Assembly (NCBI GenBank): GCA_024711325.1
Contig: JANJTC010000007.1
Location: forward strand, 186,001 to 250,000
DNA from: Bacteriovoracaceae bacterium
GTDB taxonomy: Bacteria > Bdellovibrionota > Bacteriovoracia > Bacteriovoracales > Bacteriovoracaceae
Length of the DNA stretch: 64,000 nt
Direction of reading: 5' to 3'
Shown here: piece after piece, positions 1-9,603 of the stretch
How the letters are laid out: each line of letters opens with the position of its first letter
Numbering within the stretch: position 1 is the first letter of the stretch
The notes under the pieces: generated by a model
Database searches by the model: none
Seen by the model: only the letters and a program-made list of their open reading frames with translations
Told to the model about the DNA's origin: nothing
Translations under genes and position numbers: made by a program

Positions 1-1983
1 CTCGAGTCCCTTTTTAAACCTACCGGAGATCAACCAGTTGCCATCGACCAACTGACAACTGGCTTTAAAAGTAAGAAGAATTTTCAAACCCTTTTAGGGG
101 TAACAGGTTCTGGAAAGACTTTTGCCATGGCAAATGTCATCCAGAGTCTTGGGAAAAAGACTCTCATTCTGGCACCCAATAAAACATTGGCAGCTCAGTT
201 ATTCGCTGAATTTAAGGAATTTTTTCCTCATAATGCTGTTGAGTACTTTGTCTCTTATTATGATTATTACCAACCTGAAGCCTATGTGCCCGGATCAGAT
301 ACTTATATTGAAAAAGATTCGGCCATCAATGATGAAATAGAGAAACTCAGGCATTCAACTACTCGGTCATTATTTGCCAGAGAGGATGTCATCGTTGTGG
401 CATCTGTCAGTTGTATCTACGGTATCGGTGCTCCTGATGAGTATTTCAATCAGAGAATCATGCTGTTCACTCAGGATAAGATGGAAAGGGATGAGCTCCT
501 TAAACGGTTAGTGGAGATTCAGTATCAAAGAAATGATATGGATTTTCATCGAGGCACTTTCCGGGTGAGAGGAGATATTGTTGAGGTCTTTCCTGCTTAT
601 GAAGACTCTCAGGTGGTACGAATTGAATTCTTTGATGATGTCATTGATGGGCTTTTTATTGTGGATCCACTACGTGGGAAGGTCATTCAAGCATTAAACC
701 GAGTCGATATTTATCCCAAGAGTCATTATGTCGTCGGTAAAGATAAGATGAAATCTGCCATTGAAAACATCAAGTTAGAACTTCGTGAAAGACTCACTCA
801 ACTTAAAGATGAAAATAAATTGGTGGAAGAGCAACGATTACAGCAGAGAACTTTGCTGGACCTTGAGATGATGGAAGAGATGGGGTTTTGTCCGGGAATT
901 GAAAATTACTCACGGCACTTGGCAGGCAATAAAGCAGGGGAGCCACCTTTTACTCTATTGGATTATTTTAAAAAAGATTTTCTCCTGATTGTGGATGAGT
1001 CCCATGTTTCTATTCCTCAAGTGGGTGGAATGTATAAAGGCGATCGTGCCCGAAAAATGAATCTGGTCAATTATGGTTTCAGATTACCGAGTGCATTGGA
1101 TAACAGGCCCCTTAATTTTCCTGAATTTGAATCTAAGCTTGATCAGGTGCTTTTTGTTTCGGCCACACCGGCCGATTATGAACTTCAAAAGACGGGTGGA
1201 GAGTATGCAGAGCAGATTATCCGTCCAACTGGTCTTCTAGATCCAGTCATCGAATTTAAAGACGCTAAAAATCAAGTCGATGACATGCTCATTGAGGCCA
1301 AGAAAGTGATTGCCCAGGGATATCGAGTCCTGATTACGACTCTCACAAAGCGACTAGCAGAGGAATTAACATCTTTTTATAGAGGCGTGGGAATGCGGAT
1401 AAAGTACCTGCATTCAGATATTGATACGCTGGAGAGGATGGAAATTTTGCGGGACCTGCGGTTGGGAGAATTTGACATCTTGGTGGGGATTAACCTTTTG
1501 CGAGAGGGTCTGGATATTCCAGAAGTGGCCTTAGTGGGAATTCTGGATGCTGATAAGGAAGGTTTCTTACGATCAACCCGCTCCCTCATTCAGACAATTG
1601 GCCGTGCCGCCCGAAATTCAGAAGGCAGGGTCATCCTGTATGGTTTCAAGAAAACCCCTAGCATTAATGAAGCAATGAAAGTGACTGCAGAACGCAGGAT
1701 TAAACAAACCGAATACAACCAAAAACATGGCCTGACTCCTACGACAGTTAATAAAAAGGTCAGTGGCGGGGTAATCGAGATCCTGAGAGGAACGAAAAAA
1801 TCCGACAAGAAAGGGCGAGTTAAAGAAATTTCCGAGCAAAAGCTTTCCCCTGAAGCAATTGATGCTAAAATTAAAGAGTTAAAACAGCTCATGAAAGAAG
1901 CGGCGACGGGACTCCAGTTTGAGGAAGCGGCCAAGCTCCGGGATGAGATAAAAAGACTTTCTGAACTAAGGTTTATGCTATGA
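1..1983 (+). CDS. uvrB: Excinuclease ABC subunit B (UvrB), 5' end missing
   Basis: UvrB is the DNA-damage-recognition helicase subunit of nucleotide excision repair; it receives DNA from UvrA and recruits UvrC. The frame is open from base 1, and the first residues visible match the start of UvrB a few residues in ([11 protein letters not shown]), so only about 6-10 N-terminal residues are lost at the window edge. The Walker A motif GVTGSGKT lies near nt 97-123. Helicase motifs follow ([28 protein letters not shown], and [14 protein letters not shown] with QTIGRAARN). The C-terminal UVR motif ([13 protein letters not shown]) that contacts UvrC is present. About 660 residues are visible, the usual length. 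Its stop overlaps the start of the next gene (ATGA). Confidence 0.97.
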   Translation, partial: LESLFKPTGDQPVAIDQLTTGFKSKKNFQTLLGVTGSGKTFAMANVIQSLGKKTLILAPNKTLAAQLFAEFKEFFPHNAVEYFVSYYDYYQPEAYVPGSDTYIEKDSAINDEIEKLRHSTTRSLFAREDVIVVASVSCIYGIGAPDEYFNQRIMLFTQDKMERDELLKRLVEIQYQRNDMDFHRGTFRVRGDIVEVFPAYEDSQVVRIEFFDDVIDGLFIVDPLRGKVIQALNRVDIYPKSHYVVGKDKMKSAIENIKLELRERLTQLKDENKLVEEQRLQQRTLLDLEMMEEMGFCPGIENYSRHLAGNKAGEPPFTLLDYFKKDFLLIVDESHVSIPQVGGMYKGDRARKMNLVNYGFRLPSALDNRPLNFPEFESKLDQVLFVSATPADYELQKTGGEYAEQIIRPTGLLDPVIEFKDAKNQVDDMLIEAKKVIAQGYRVLITTLTKRLAEELTSFYRGVGMRIKYLHSDIDTLERMEILRDLRLGEFDILVGINLLREGLDIPEVALVGILDADKEGFLRSTRSLIQTIGRAARNSEGRVILYGFKKTPSINEAMKVTAERRIKQTEYNQKHGLTPTTVNKKVSGGVIEILRGTKKSDKKGRVKEISEQKLSPEAIDAKIKELKQLMKEAATGLQFEEAAKLRDEIKRLSELRFML

Positions 1984-2330
1984 GTTTCTGGTTCTTATTC
2001 TTACTTCCTGTTTTGAGTTTTGCTCAAGTTAAGACAGAAGGTTTTATCATCCAGATCAATGACCGAAGCATGTCAGTACTCTCACCAGTGAAGAAAAAGG
2101 CTTTATTCTCAGTCTTGATTGAGAATCGTTCCCTTTCTGATCAAGTTGGAAAGTTTGTGGTTGGAAGTAAAATCTTAAAGTTTGTGGCCGTTAAATCAGG
2201 AAAGAATGAAGCAATTGAAATAGAGAATAAAACTTCAGAACCAGTTGTATTTATACCTGTTAGCCCTGCTTTTCAGGAAGTTCCATTGATGTTTGGCAAA
2301 AAGGCTTATGAAATCCCATCAAAAAAATAA
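1980..2330 (+). CDS. Small exported protein of unknown function
   Basis: This 116-residue protein starts with a short signal peptide (hydrophobic residues 2-14, likely cleavage after SFA). The rest is a small, probably all-beta domain with no recognised motif and no cysteines. Its ATG overlaps the uvrB stop by four bases, so it is probably translated by coupling to uvrB. Its 3' end overlaps the start of the phosphoesterase gene. The three genes look like one transcript, but the exported location does not fit a DNA-repair role. I do not recognise the family. Confidence 0.7.
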   Translation: MSFWFLFLLPVLSFAQVKTEGFIIQINDRSMSVLSPVKKKALFSVLIENRSLSDQVGKFVVGSKILKFVAVKSGKNEAIEIENKTSEPVVFIPVSPAFQEVPLMFGKKAYEIPSKK

Positions 2331-3453
2331 TGTTCAGAAAGTTATTCTAGTCATTTCCGACCTGCACCTTTCGGCCGGCAAGATGATGAAGGGGAAGAGA
2401 AATCTTCTCGAAGATTTTCATTATGATAATGAGTTGATTGATTTTTTGAACTATTACTCTATGGGAGATTATCAGGAGATTGAAGTTGAACTGGTGATTA
2501 ACGGCGATTTTTTGGATTTCCTGGCAGTTCCTTATGTCGAATTTTATGATGATGAATTCTGGAGTGAAACAGCCGCGCTGGCAAAGCTTAAGATGATCAT
2601 GAAAGCCCACTCGGGAGTTCTGGAAGCCCTTAAGAACTTCCTATCTAAGCCCAATAAACGCATCGTTTATATTATTGGTAATCACGATGCTGAGTTTGTC
2701 TTTGATTCCATGAAAGAAAAGTTCCTGTCTTACTTTGGGGAGTTACGAAAGAATTTCATATTGTCCAACTCCATTTCCACTCACATCCCTACTAAGGGAG
2801 TTTGTATTCAGCATGGTCATCAATATGAAAGGGCCCACCAGTTTGATCAGGAGAACGCAGTGGTGGAAACGTTGAACGGTGAAAAGTACTTCATTCCGCC
2901 ATGGGGCTCTTATTATGTAACGAATGTCATCAATAAATATAAGCAAGAAAGAAGCTTTATCAATGCCGTAAGGCCAATTAAGCATTTCATGATCCACGGG
3001 ATTCTTTTTGATACTTTCTTCACAGTTCGTTTTATGCTTTCCAATTTTTATTATTTTGTCATGGTCAGGTTTTGGCATTTCTACATGGTAAAACGAAGTT
3101 TGCGACAAGTGTTGGAAGATCTCTTTCGCGAGCTGGAGCTGTTTCAGGACTATGAATCACTAACAAGACAGTTCTTTGAAAAAAATACTGAGTCTCGGGT
3201 GTTGATCGTAGGACATACGCATAATCCCACTTTAAGAATATTCAATGATGGAACTATTTTTATTAATACTGGTACGTGGACAAGAATGGTGAATCTGGAT
3301 CTTGGTCAGTGGAATAACGGCAATGCACTTACCTATGCTAAGATTCTAGTTAAAAAACTTGATTACGAAATCGAGGACTTTGATAAGAATGTCGAAGTTG
3401 ATCTTAAGTACTGGATGGGAATTAATAATTTGCCTTATTCAGAATATCACTAA
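2308..3453 (+). CDS. Calcineurin-like metallophosphoesterase
   Basis: This is a metal-dependent phosphoesterase of the calcineurin-like fold. The signature blocks are present in order: SDLHL (D18, H20), NGDFLDF (the GDxxD block), GNHD (124-127), a GHQ block in mid-protein and GHTH (302-305). About 381 residues is longer than a minimal domain, and the mid-region has a hydrophobic stretch near HGILFDTFFTVRFML that may touch the membrane. It resembles UDP-2,3-diacylglucosamine hydrolase-type enzymes only in the core motifs, so the substrate is unknown. I chose the ATG at 2308, which is preceded by AAGG. An in-frame TTG at 2293 would add five residues. It overlaps the preceding gene. Confidence 0.85.
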   Translation: MKSHQKNNVQKVILVISDLHLSAGKMMKGKRNLLEDFHYDNELIDFLNYYSMGDYQEIEVELVINGDFLDFLAVPYVEFYDDEFWSETAALAKLKMIMKAHSGVLEALKNFLSKPNKRIVYIIGNHDAEFVFDSMKEKFLSYFGELRKNFILSNSISTHIPTKGVCIQHGHQYERAHQFDQENAVVETLNGEKYFIPPWGSYYVTNVINKYKQERSFINAVRPIKHFMIHGILFDTFFTVRFMLSNFYYFVMVRFWHFYMVKRSLRQVLEDLFRELELFQDYESLTRQFFEKNTESRVLIVGHTHNPTLRIFNDGTIFINTGTWTRMVNLDLGQWNNGNALTYAKILVKKLDYEIEDFDKNVEVDLKYWMGINNLPYSEYH

Positions 3454-3797
3454 AGCAGGGAGTGTATCTTGTCCATGAGTTTCTTAGAATGGAATGGATA
3501 AGACATGATGTGGTTAACACCCAATCTGGCCGAGAGTGAAAGTGTGAGCGGATCTGCATTATCTGCAAAAACAATATAATTATTTTGGCCGAGTAAATAA
3601 TCAGTGATCTCAGGAGTCACTTGTCTGGAATTCATCAGAATAAAATAATCTTTTCTCACTCTTAAAATCTCAATCGCTTCCTCACCGGATGCTGCTTCCA
3701 TAACATGGAAAAATCCGTTTTTAGTCAGCATGTCCCGGACTAAGGCCCGAAATTCTTGGTTATCATCACAAATCAGGATGGGATTGGAGTAGTTCAT
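3450..3797 (-). CDS. Degenerate response-regulator receiver domain (pseudo-receiver)
   Basis: A stand-alone 115-residue CheY-like fold. The acidic pair of the receiver domain is present (D11, D12 in ILICDDNQEF). The phospho-accepting aspartate position is asparagine (N56 in FILMNSRQ), the conserved Thr/Ser position reads A78 (VFADNA), and the lysine of the K-P-F motif is tyrosine (Y100-P101-F102). It therefore probably cannot be phosphorylated in the usual way and would act by protein contact or in a constitutively set state. It converges on the phosphoesterase gene with a four-base overlap and is divergent from flagellin. Confidence 0.8.
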   Translation of the reverse strand: MNYSNPILICDDNQEFRALVRDMLTKNGFFHVMEAASGEEAIEILRVRKDYFILMNSRQVTPEITDYLLGQNNYIVFADNADPLTLSLSARLGVNHIMSYPFHSKKLMDKIHSLL

Positions 3798-3954
3798 TAA
3801 TCAATGATAGCAGTCGGCCATTAATCTGAAAACTTATAAGCTCTTGAAAGATCTGATTTTAGTCGTAGCAGTGTATTAAATTTGTCGGGATAAATACTTG
3901 AAATAATTTTAAAATTGCTCTTAAGTTAGGATTGCGTCCTCCGAAAAGACCTCT

Positions 3955-3975
3955 GTCTATCACAAATGTGTAGAC
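3955..3975. promoter_or_regulatory. Imperfect palindrome upstream of flagellin (candidate operator)
   Basis: The 21-base site reads GTCTATCACA then AATGTG then TAGAC and forms a near-perfect dyad with one unpaired T. It lies about 100 bases before the flagellin start, in the only gap (3798-4073) between the pseudo-receiver and flagellin genes. A second small dyad (TCTCAA GGT TTGAGA, 4013-4027) lies in the likely leader. I found no convincing sigma-28 or sigma-54 promoter in this gap. Confidence 0.3.
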
Positions 3976-4073
3976 TAAAAATTTCACTTTTAAGCAGGAA
4001 GCTTATCTAGTCTCTCAAGGTTTGAGAACTGATCATCACGGAATGGATGAGGGTATAAACCAAGGAGGATTTC

Positions 4074-4907
4074 ATGGGTTTCCGTATTAACACAAACGTT
4101 TCTTCAATTGCTGCTCAAAGAACTTTGGGTATCAACAACAGAGAATCAGAAAGCAACCTGGCAAAACTATCATCAGGTACGCGGATCACAAAAGCCGCTG
4201 ACGATGCAGCCGGTCTCGCGATTTCTGAAAAACTAAAATCTAACATTCGTTCATTGAAACAAGCTGATCGTAACGCCAACGACGGTATTTCAATGGTTCA
4301 AACTGCTGAAGGTGGTCTGAACGAAGTATCTTCAATCTTAACTCGTATGCGTGAACTTGCAGTACAAACAGCTTCTGATACTGTTGGTGATGTTGAGCGT
4401 GGTATGACAAACATGGAATACCAAAACCTTAAGCTTGAGCTTGAGCGTATTTCACAAGTTACAGAATTCAACGGTAAGAAACTACTTAACGGTGAAGGCG
4501 ACATGTATGACTTCCAGATCGGTGCAAACAACGATGCTTTCCAGGATAGAATTTCATATGATGCAAGTCAGGTGAACTCTCGTCTTGATAGTCTTGGTGT
4601 AAATGAACTGGATGTTTCTACTAAATCTGGTTCACAGGATTCTCTCGGCGCACTTGATACAGCGATTGAGAAAGTTTCTGGTCAGCGAGCTTTCCTCGGT
4701 GGTATTCAGAACCGTTTAGTCTCTACATCTAACAACTTGCAGACTAACGTTGAGAACTTGTCAGCAGCTAACTCTCGAATCCGTGATGTGGATTATGCTG
4801 ATGCAACTGCGACTAAAGCGAAAAACGACATCCTGAGTGCTGCTGGTACTTCGGTTCTAGCTCAGGCCAACATGAGTGGCCAGAATGCTCTTAAACTTAT
4901 TGGTTAA
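4074..4907 (+). CDS. fliC: Flagellin
   Basis: Flagellin is the filament subunit of the flagellum. The protein has 277 residues and consists almost only of the conserved ends. The N-terminal D0/D1 helices begin GFRINTNVSSIAAQRTLG and include LSSGTRITKAADDAAGLAIS. The C-terminal helices end SVLAQANMSGQNALKLIG. The central variable region is very short, as in many sheathed-flagellum organisms. A strong ribosome-binding site (AGGAGG at about 4062-4067) precedes the ATG, and a strong terminator follows. This is a single-gene transcription unit built for high expression. Codon use is biased towards a small set of codons, unlike its neighbours. Confidence 0.97.
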   Translation: MGFRINTNVSSIAAQRTLGINNRESESNLAKLSSGTRITKAADDAAGLAISEKLKSNIRSLKQADRNANDGISMVQTAEGGLNEVSSILTRMRELAVQTASDTVGDVERGMTNMEYQNLKLELERISQVTEFNGKKLLNGEGDMYDFQIGANNDAFQDRISYDASQVNSRLDSLGVNELDVSTKSGSQDSLGALDTAIEKVSGQRAFLGGIQNRLVSTSNNLQTNVENLSAANSRIRDVDYADATATKAKNDILSAAGTSVLAQANMSGQNALKLIG

Positions 4908-4943
4908 TTTATACTCTCTACCTGCATTTAAGTGAACAAAGGG

Positions 4944-4976
4944 GACCCACCGAAAGGTGGGTCTTCCTTTTTTAAA
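4944..4976 (+). terminator. Rho-independent terminator of flagellin
   Basis: Perfect 8-bp stem GACCCACC/GGTGGGTC with a GAAA tetraloop, followed by TTCC and a run of six T. It lies 36 bases after the flagellin stop. It also separates flagellin from the next gene, and its presence argues against the upstream GTG start (4932) for that gene. Confidence 0.9.
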
Positions 4977-4988
4977 TTGAGGTGTTTG

Positions 4989-6401
4989 ATGAATCCAAAT
5001 GATTTCCTTTATGGCAGGAAGGGCCCATGGCCGCAACCTTGCCCTGATCATCCTTATGATGAAGCTCCTGGAGTAATTCACCTTCCTCTAAGAGAATGGG
5101 TTGAATGGTGGTTAACAATCGGGGCGCGTTTTGTCATTTTATGGCCAGTACTGACTCCTATCTATTATTTCTTAAGTCTCTTAAAACCTGGTTTAAAAGA
5201 AGTCTCCGATGATGAATTTCATGAATATTTAACCAACTCAATGATGGCCAGATTTATTACTCCAAATCTTGATGAATTGGACAAAAAAATCTTTCTCCCA
5301 TACATGGAAGCAGGCAAGAAATACTTTGTGGTCGATCTGGATCCGGTTAGAGTGGTTGAAACTTTTAAAGGAATCTGGGTTTCACCCACTAAAACTTTGC
5401 TGGAAGAAACTTCTCCTGAACATTTCAAAGTTCTTTGTATCTGGATGGATAAGTCGGCTTCAATTATTGAACCGACTGATGGGGACGCCTGGAAACTGGC
5501 CAAATACTTTGTTCTGCAAGGAGGTGCCCTCTGCGCTACGATGGTGGTTCATCCGCTTCAGCATTTTCCTCTGGATAGTATTAATGCCATTACTAAAACC
5601 GCTCTACCCAAAGAACATGTCCTGTTTAAACTGCTGCATGAGCATATGCAGTTCACTTTGCCACTTGAAAATGCTGTATTGAATTTCAAAATGTCTCTTC
5701 TTCACAATGATAAATGGTGGAAGACTTATGCACCTTTTCCTGGACCTTATCATGGGATTCGGGATCTTTTAGTTGAAGGTTATCGGGGAATTAGAAATAA
5801 TGATTCTTATCCTCCTTATACTTATCCCCGCAGACCACCTAAAATTTATTCTGGATACGGTGTTTTTTTAGATGCTTATTTTGAAACGATTTATCAGTTT
5901 GTGGATGAAGTACTTATGACAATTCCAGTGAATGATATTCATGTTAATAACTGGGCCGACTACATTAATACATGGATTCCCGGTTTCCCTGACAGTGAAG
6001 ACATTTGGAAAGGAAAAACTTTAACTGAAGTCGTGAGTTACTACATCTGGGATGTGACGGTGGGACATACGATTGATCATCATAATTATGGGCAAATGGA
6101 TTTACGTAAAGTTCCTCTGAGGATCAGGCAGGAGCCACCGACGAAAGCGACTAAAATGCGACCACTGAAAAAATTGCAAAGTCCGGTGGATTTAATGAGA
6201 TATAAACTGGCAATGAAACTATTCTTCGGCCCGACTGTTTTGACCAAGCTGATTGATGCTCATTATGATTTTAAAGATCCTGAGTTGCAAAAATCAGTTA
6301 CCAAATTTAAACAGAATTTAAGAGAGACGGAAAAAAAGCTAAGTCGAGAAGGGCTGAATTACTTGAAGCTGGAAGATATTGCGAATTCAATTCAATTTTA
6401 A
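4989..6401 (+). CDS. Lipoxygenase-family protein
   Basis: The protein has 470 residues. The central region matches the lipoxygenase catalytic helix: H188 and H192, then H210 in LPKEHVLFKLLHEHMQFTLPLE, the segment corresponding to the plant LPxxHPLxKLLxPHxxxTLxIN. A second cluster, GHTIDHHNYGQMD (H360, H364, H365, N366), corresponds to the HxxxN iron-ligand helix. Known lipoxygenases insert dioxygen into polyunsaturated fatty acids with a non-haem iron. Two points are odd: the first two histidines are four apart instead of five, and the C-terminal residue is phenylalanine instead of the iron-binding isoleucine. No signal peptide is seen. I chose the ATG at 4989, preceded by GAGGTG, because an upstream GTG would read through the flagellin terminator. 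Confidence 0.72.
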   Translation: MNPNDFLYGRKGPWPQPCPDHPYDEAPGVIHLPLREWVEWWLTIGARFVILWPVLTPIYYFLSLLKPGLKEVSDDEFHEYLTNSMMARFITPNLDELDKKIFLPYMEAGKKYFVVDLDPVRVVETFKGIWVSPTKTLLEETSPEHFKVLCIWMDKSASIIEPTDGDAWKLAKYFVLQGGALCATMVVHPLQHFPLDSINAITKTALPKEHVLFKLLHEHMQFTLPLENAVLNFKMSLLHNDKWWKTYAPFPGPYHGIRDLLVEGYRGIRNNDSYPPYTYPRRPPKIYSGYGVFLDAYFETIYQFVDEVLMTIPVNDIHVNNWADYINTWIPGFPDSEDIWKGKTLTEVVSYYIWDVTVGHTIDHHNYGQMDLRKVPLRIRQEPPTKATKMRPLKKLQSPVDLMRYKLAMKLFFGPTVLTKLIDAHYDFKDPELQKSVTKFKQNLRETEKKLSREGLNYLKLEDIANSIQF

Positions 6402-6403
6402 AT

Positions 6404-6424
6404 GGGGGAGGGATATCCTCCCCC
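6404..6424. terminator. GC-rich hairpin between convergent genes
   Basis: An 8-bp stem GGGGGAGG/CCTCCCCC with loop GATAT lies between the ends of the lipoxygenase and aldehyde dehydrogenase genes. It has no good U-tract on either strand, so it may only pause transcription or protect 3' ends. Confidence 0.45.
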
Positions 6425-6434
6425 TCATAGCTAT

Positions 6435-7919
6435 TTAAAAAATTGCATCAAACCAAGGCTTCTTAGCTCTTTCATCACAATCCGATACCCAAAGATGTTT
6501 TACTTCTAGATAGGCCTTAAGACCTTCTTCACCCATCTCTCTTCCCAAACCTGATTGCTTATAACCACCAAAAGGCATTCCTGGATTAAGTAGGTGATAC
6601 TCATTTATCCAAACTGTTCCAGTTTCCAGTTGTCTTGCAACTTTCATTGCCCGTTCTTGATTTTTTGACCAGACTGCACCGGCCAGACCATAGATCGATT
6701 TATTGGCAAGTTTAATCGCCTCAGCTTCATTTTTAACGGGAGTAATGGCCAAAACTGGCCCAAAAATTTCTTCATTAAAAATTGTCTGGTCTGGAGTGAC
6801 TTCGAACAGTGTCGGTTGAATAAAGTAACCCTTATCCAGACCCTCACCCGTTTGTCTTGCGCCACCGAAGAGGAGCTTTCCGCCTTCTTTCTTAGTGGTT
6901 TCAATATAATTCATGATGGTATCAAATTGCTTTTTATTGATAACCGGGCCGTAACCGGTATTTGGATCATTGGGAGATCCCACTTTAACGTCTGCTACAC
7001 GTTTAACCAGAGCATCTTTGAAAACGGGATAAATATTTTCTTCAACAAAGAGTCTGGTGCCTGAATCACAGGCCTGACCTGAATGATAAAGAAAAGCGTA
7101 AAGAGCTCCATCGACAGCAATGGATAAATCGGCATCATCCAAGATGATGTTGGCCGATTTTCCGCCAAGTTCTAAAGAAAGATTTTGGAGTCTAGGACCT
7201 GCTGCTTCCATGATTTTGCGTCCCACTCCAGTTGATCCTGTGAAGGCCACTTTTCTGACTTTGGAATTTTTAAGCAGGTATTCGCCCTCTGTAGCACCGC
7301 CAGTGATGATATTGACCACTCCCTTCGGTAATCCAGCTTCATTAAGAATTTCTGCCAGAATGCTGGCCGTGACCGGTGTTTCCTGAGCACTTTTGAGTAC
7401 CGTCGTGCAACCTGAAGCGATCACTGGGCCAATCTTCCAGGCGGCCATAACCAAGGGAAAGTTCCAGGGAATAATCTGAGCGCATACTCCCACCGGTTCA
7501 TAAACTTTATAATTGTGAGAGAAGCCTGGTCGAGAAGCGCTTTCATCTTTAACTTCGAATTGAAATTTACGGAGCTGACCTGCTAAAACTTTAAAATAAG
7601 AAGCGGCATTATGAACATCGGCCTTTGCTTTCCTTACACATGATCCGGAGTCAGCAATTTCAAGCTCGGTTAATTCATTTCGGCGTTCTTTTAATTTTTC
7701 AGAAATTTTTTCTAATATCTCAGCTCGTTTATTCTGATCCATGCTTCGCCACTCTGTAGAATAGAAAGCGGCATCTGCAGCATCGACTGCATCATCAATA
7801 TCTTTTTGTGAAGGAAGGTAAACTTTGGCCACGGCTTCACCTGTTGCTGGATTTTCTGAATTAAAGCTTTTTTCAGATGTTCTGAACTCGTCATTAATGA
7901 ACAACTTAATTTCTTTCAT
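6435..7919 (-). CDS. NAD(P)-dependent aldehyde dehydrogenase
   Basis: The enzyme oxidises an aldehyde to a carboxylic acid. The 494 residues carry PWNFP (N154), the Rossmann GSTGVG (228-233), the general base E250 in LELGGK and the nucleophile C284 in GQACDSG, all intact. It is the last gene of the paaJ transcript and may act on the semialdehyde formed after ring opening, or on phenylacetaldehyde. PaaZ of E. coli is a fusion with a MaoC-like hydratase (about 680 residues). This protein is dehydrogenase only, so ring opening would need another hydrolase or run spontaneously. AAGGAG precedes the ATG. Confidence 0.9.
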   Translation of the reverse strand: MKEIKLFINDEFRTSEKSFNSENPATGEAVAKVYLPSQKDIDDAVDAADAAFYSTEWRSMDQNKRAEILEKISEKLKERRNELTELEIADSGSCVRKAKADVHNAASYFKVLAGQLRKFQFEVKDESASRPGFSHNYKVYEPVGVCAQIIPWNFPLVMAAWKIGPVIASGCTTVLKSAQETPVTASILAEILNEAGLPKGVVNIITGGATEGEYLLKNSKVRKVAFTGSTGVGRKIMEAAGPRLQNLSLELGGKSANIILDDADLSIAVDGALYAFLYHSGQACDSGTRLFVEENIYPVFKDALVKRVADVKVGSPNDPNTGYGPVINKKQFDTIMNYIETTKKEGGKLLFGGARQTGEGLDKGYFIQPTLFEVTPDQTIFNEEIFGPVLAITPVKNEAEAIKLANKSIYGLAGAVWSKNQERAMKVARQLETGTVWINEYHLLNPGMPFGGYKQSGLGREMGEEGLKAYLEVKHLWVSDCDERAKKPWFDAIF

Positions 7920-7928
7920 AAAAGCTCC

Positions 7929-8288
7929 TTAAATATGTGTGATCTTAATTGTGATAATTGAGTGAGGCTGACCTTCTTCACCTTTGGCAAAGATTTCTTT
8001 TGTCGTTTTCTCTTTAATGATGTCTTCACCCTTTGTCACCAGGGCATGGGAAAGTCCTTTCTTTTCTATTAAAGAGAACTTCAACTTATGTTTTTTTTTA
8101 CCACCGGGAAGTAAACTCATGTTGAGAATGAAATTCCCCATGGGATATGAATATTCTTTATTATGATCGAACTTCTGGTTGATTTTCCAAGTCTCACCAT
8201 CAACTGCTAAAGTGCCTTCAACCTTCCAACAGGCCAGGGCATTGAAGCTTATAAGAATCAGGGAAATTAAAAAAAGTTTTTTTAACAT
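7929..8288 (-). CDS. Small exported protein in the paaJ operon
   Basis: A protein of about 119 residues with a clear signal peptide (MLKKLFLISLILISFNALA, then CWKVEG). The mature part is lysine-rich with beta-like segments and no catalytic motif I can name. The ATG at 8288 overlaps the thiolase stop by seven bases, so translation is probably coupled. A longer frame begins 14 codons earlier inside the thiolase, but it would bury the signal peptide. Its place between two cytoplasmic catabolic genes is unexplained. Function unknown. Confidence 0.65.
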   Translation of the reverse strand: MLKKLFLISLILISFNALACWKVEGTLAVDGETWKINQKFDHNKEYSYPMGNFILNMSLLPGGKKKHKLKFSLIEKKGLSHALVTKGEDIIKEKTTKEIFAKGEEGQPHSIITIKITHI

Positions 8289-9481
8289 CGCTCCACCGAA
8301 ACAGCGATTCCCTGACCTACCCCAATACACATAGAAGCAAGACCTTGCTTAAGAGCAGGATCATTCTTCATTTGATGAAGAAGAGTAGTGAGAATTCGGG
8401 TACCTGATGCACCCAAAGGGTGTCCGATAGCGATGGACCCGCCATTTTTATTGATGCGTGAAGGATCCAGCTCAAGTTCTTTGATGCAACCTAATGCCTG
8501 AACAGCGAAAGCTTCGTTTAGTTCAATGATATCAAAATCTGTAAGCTTACGATGAAAGCGCTCACACAACTTTCTAATAGCACCAACTGGACCTAGACCC
8601 ATAACATTGGGATGAAGTCCATGGACGGCACCACCAGTGATGCGTGCCAGAGGTTTCAGATTATGCCGTTTCACAAATTCTTCCGAGCAGACCACGACCA
8701 TGCTGGCCCCATCATTGATAGAAGAACTATTTCCTGCTGTCACCGTGCCATCTTTTCGGAAGGCCGGCCGCAGTTTCGCCAGTTTTTCTAAAGAGGTATC
8801 AGATCTAGGTCCTTCATCAGTATCAACGATCACTGAACCTTTTTTATTGTGAACAGTGATTGGAACAATTTCGTCTTTAAATTTTCCTTCCGTTTGTGCC
8901 TTAATTGCCTTTTGATGTGAGAAAAGCGCAAATTTATCCTGATCTTCCCGGGAAATGTGATGAAGATTTTGAACTTCTTCAGCAGTTTCCCCCATGCCTA
9001 ACAATGGAAACTTTTCTGCCATCTTTGGATTTTCAAAACGCCATCCTATCGAGGTGTCCCACATTTTTTGAGAGCGATCAAATCCAGCTCCGGCCTTGGA
9101 AAGAACATAAGGGGCCCGAGACATGCTTTCACCACCACCGGCGATAAAACAATCACCGAGTCCTGCTGAAATTCGCGCATGAGCATCTATAACTGAATCC
9201 AGTGATGAACCACAAAGGCGGTTTATGGTAGTGCCTGGGACTTCATAGGGGTAACCTGCCAAAAGTAAGCTCATGCGTGCCAGGTTTCGATTATCCTCTC
9301 CGGCCTGATTGGCGCAACCAATGATAGTGTCGCTGATTTCTTTTAAATCATGTTGTGCGGACTTGGCGTAATCTTTAAATAACTCACTTAAGAGATCATC
9401 AATCCTGACGGAAGATAAAACTCCTCCAAAAGAACCAACGGCTGTACGCTTGGCGTGAACAATATAAGAACTTGTAGGCAT
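8282..9481 (-). CDS. paaJ: 3-oxoadipyl-CoA / 3-oxo-5,6-dehydrosuberyl-CoA thiolase
   Basis: Thiolase of 399 residues that cleaves 3-oxoacyl-CoA to acetyl-CoA plus a shortened acyl-CoA. The nucleophile C90 (NRLCGSSLDS), the NEAFAVQA block, the GHPLGASGTR histidine and the C-terminal CIGVGQG cysteine are all present. The segment GGGESMSRAPYV followed by DTSIGWRF is typical of the PaaJ/PcaF branch and unlike fatty-acid FadA. It is the first gene of a three-gene minus-strand unit with the exported protein and the aldehyde dehydrogenase. GGAAG precedes the ATG. Confidence 0.88.
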   Translation of the reverse strand: MPTSSYIVHAKRTAVGSFGGVLSSVRIDDLLSELFKDYAKSAQHDLKEISDTIIGCANQAGEDNRNLARMSLLLAGYPYEVPGTTINRLCGSSLDSVIDAHARISAGLGDCFIAGGGESMSRAPYVLSKAGAGFDRSQKMWDTSIGWRFENPKMAEKFPLLGMGETAEEVQNLHHISREDQDKFALFSHQKAIKAQTEGKFKDEIVPITVHNKKGSVIVDTDEGPRSDTSLEKLAKLRPAFRKDGTVTAGNSSSINDGASMVVVCSEEFVKRHNLKPLARITGGAVHGLHPNVMGLGPVGAIRKLCERFHRKLTDFDIIELNEAFAVQALGCIKELELDPSRINKNGGSIAIGHPLGASGTRILTTLLHQMKNDPALKQGLASMCIGVGQGIAVSVERC

Positions 9482-9603
9482 AAAACTTCCTTCTTTAAAC
9501 AGGGTTCATGCTAGCAAGAAATCCATGAATTGAGAAAAAAAAGCATTGAGATGGCGCTTTGTGTAAAGGTAACCTAAAGATCTATGATTTGGGCCTATAA
9601 AGC

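Noticed and set aside
3961-4062. Sigma-28 promoter before flagellin
   Set aside because: TAAAAATT...GCAGGAAG matches only about half of the -10 bases, with a 10-base spacer, so I do not call it.
4932-4988. GTG start 57 bases upstream for the lipoxygenase-like gene
   Set aside because: It would translate through the flagellin terminator hairpin. The ATG at 4989 has its own ribosome-binding site.
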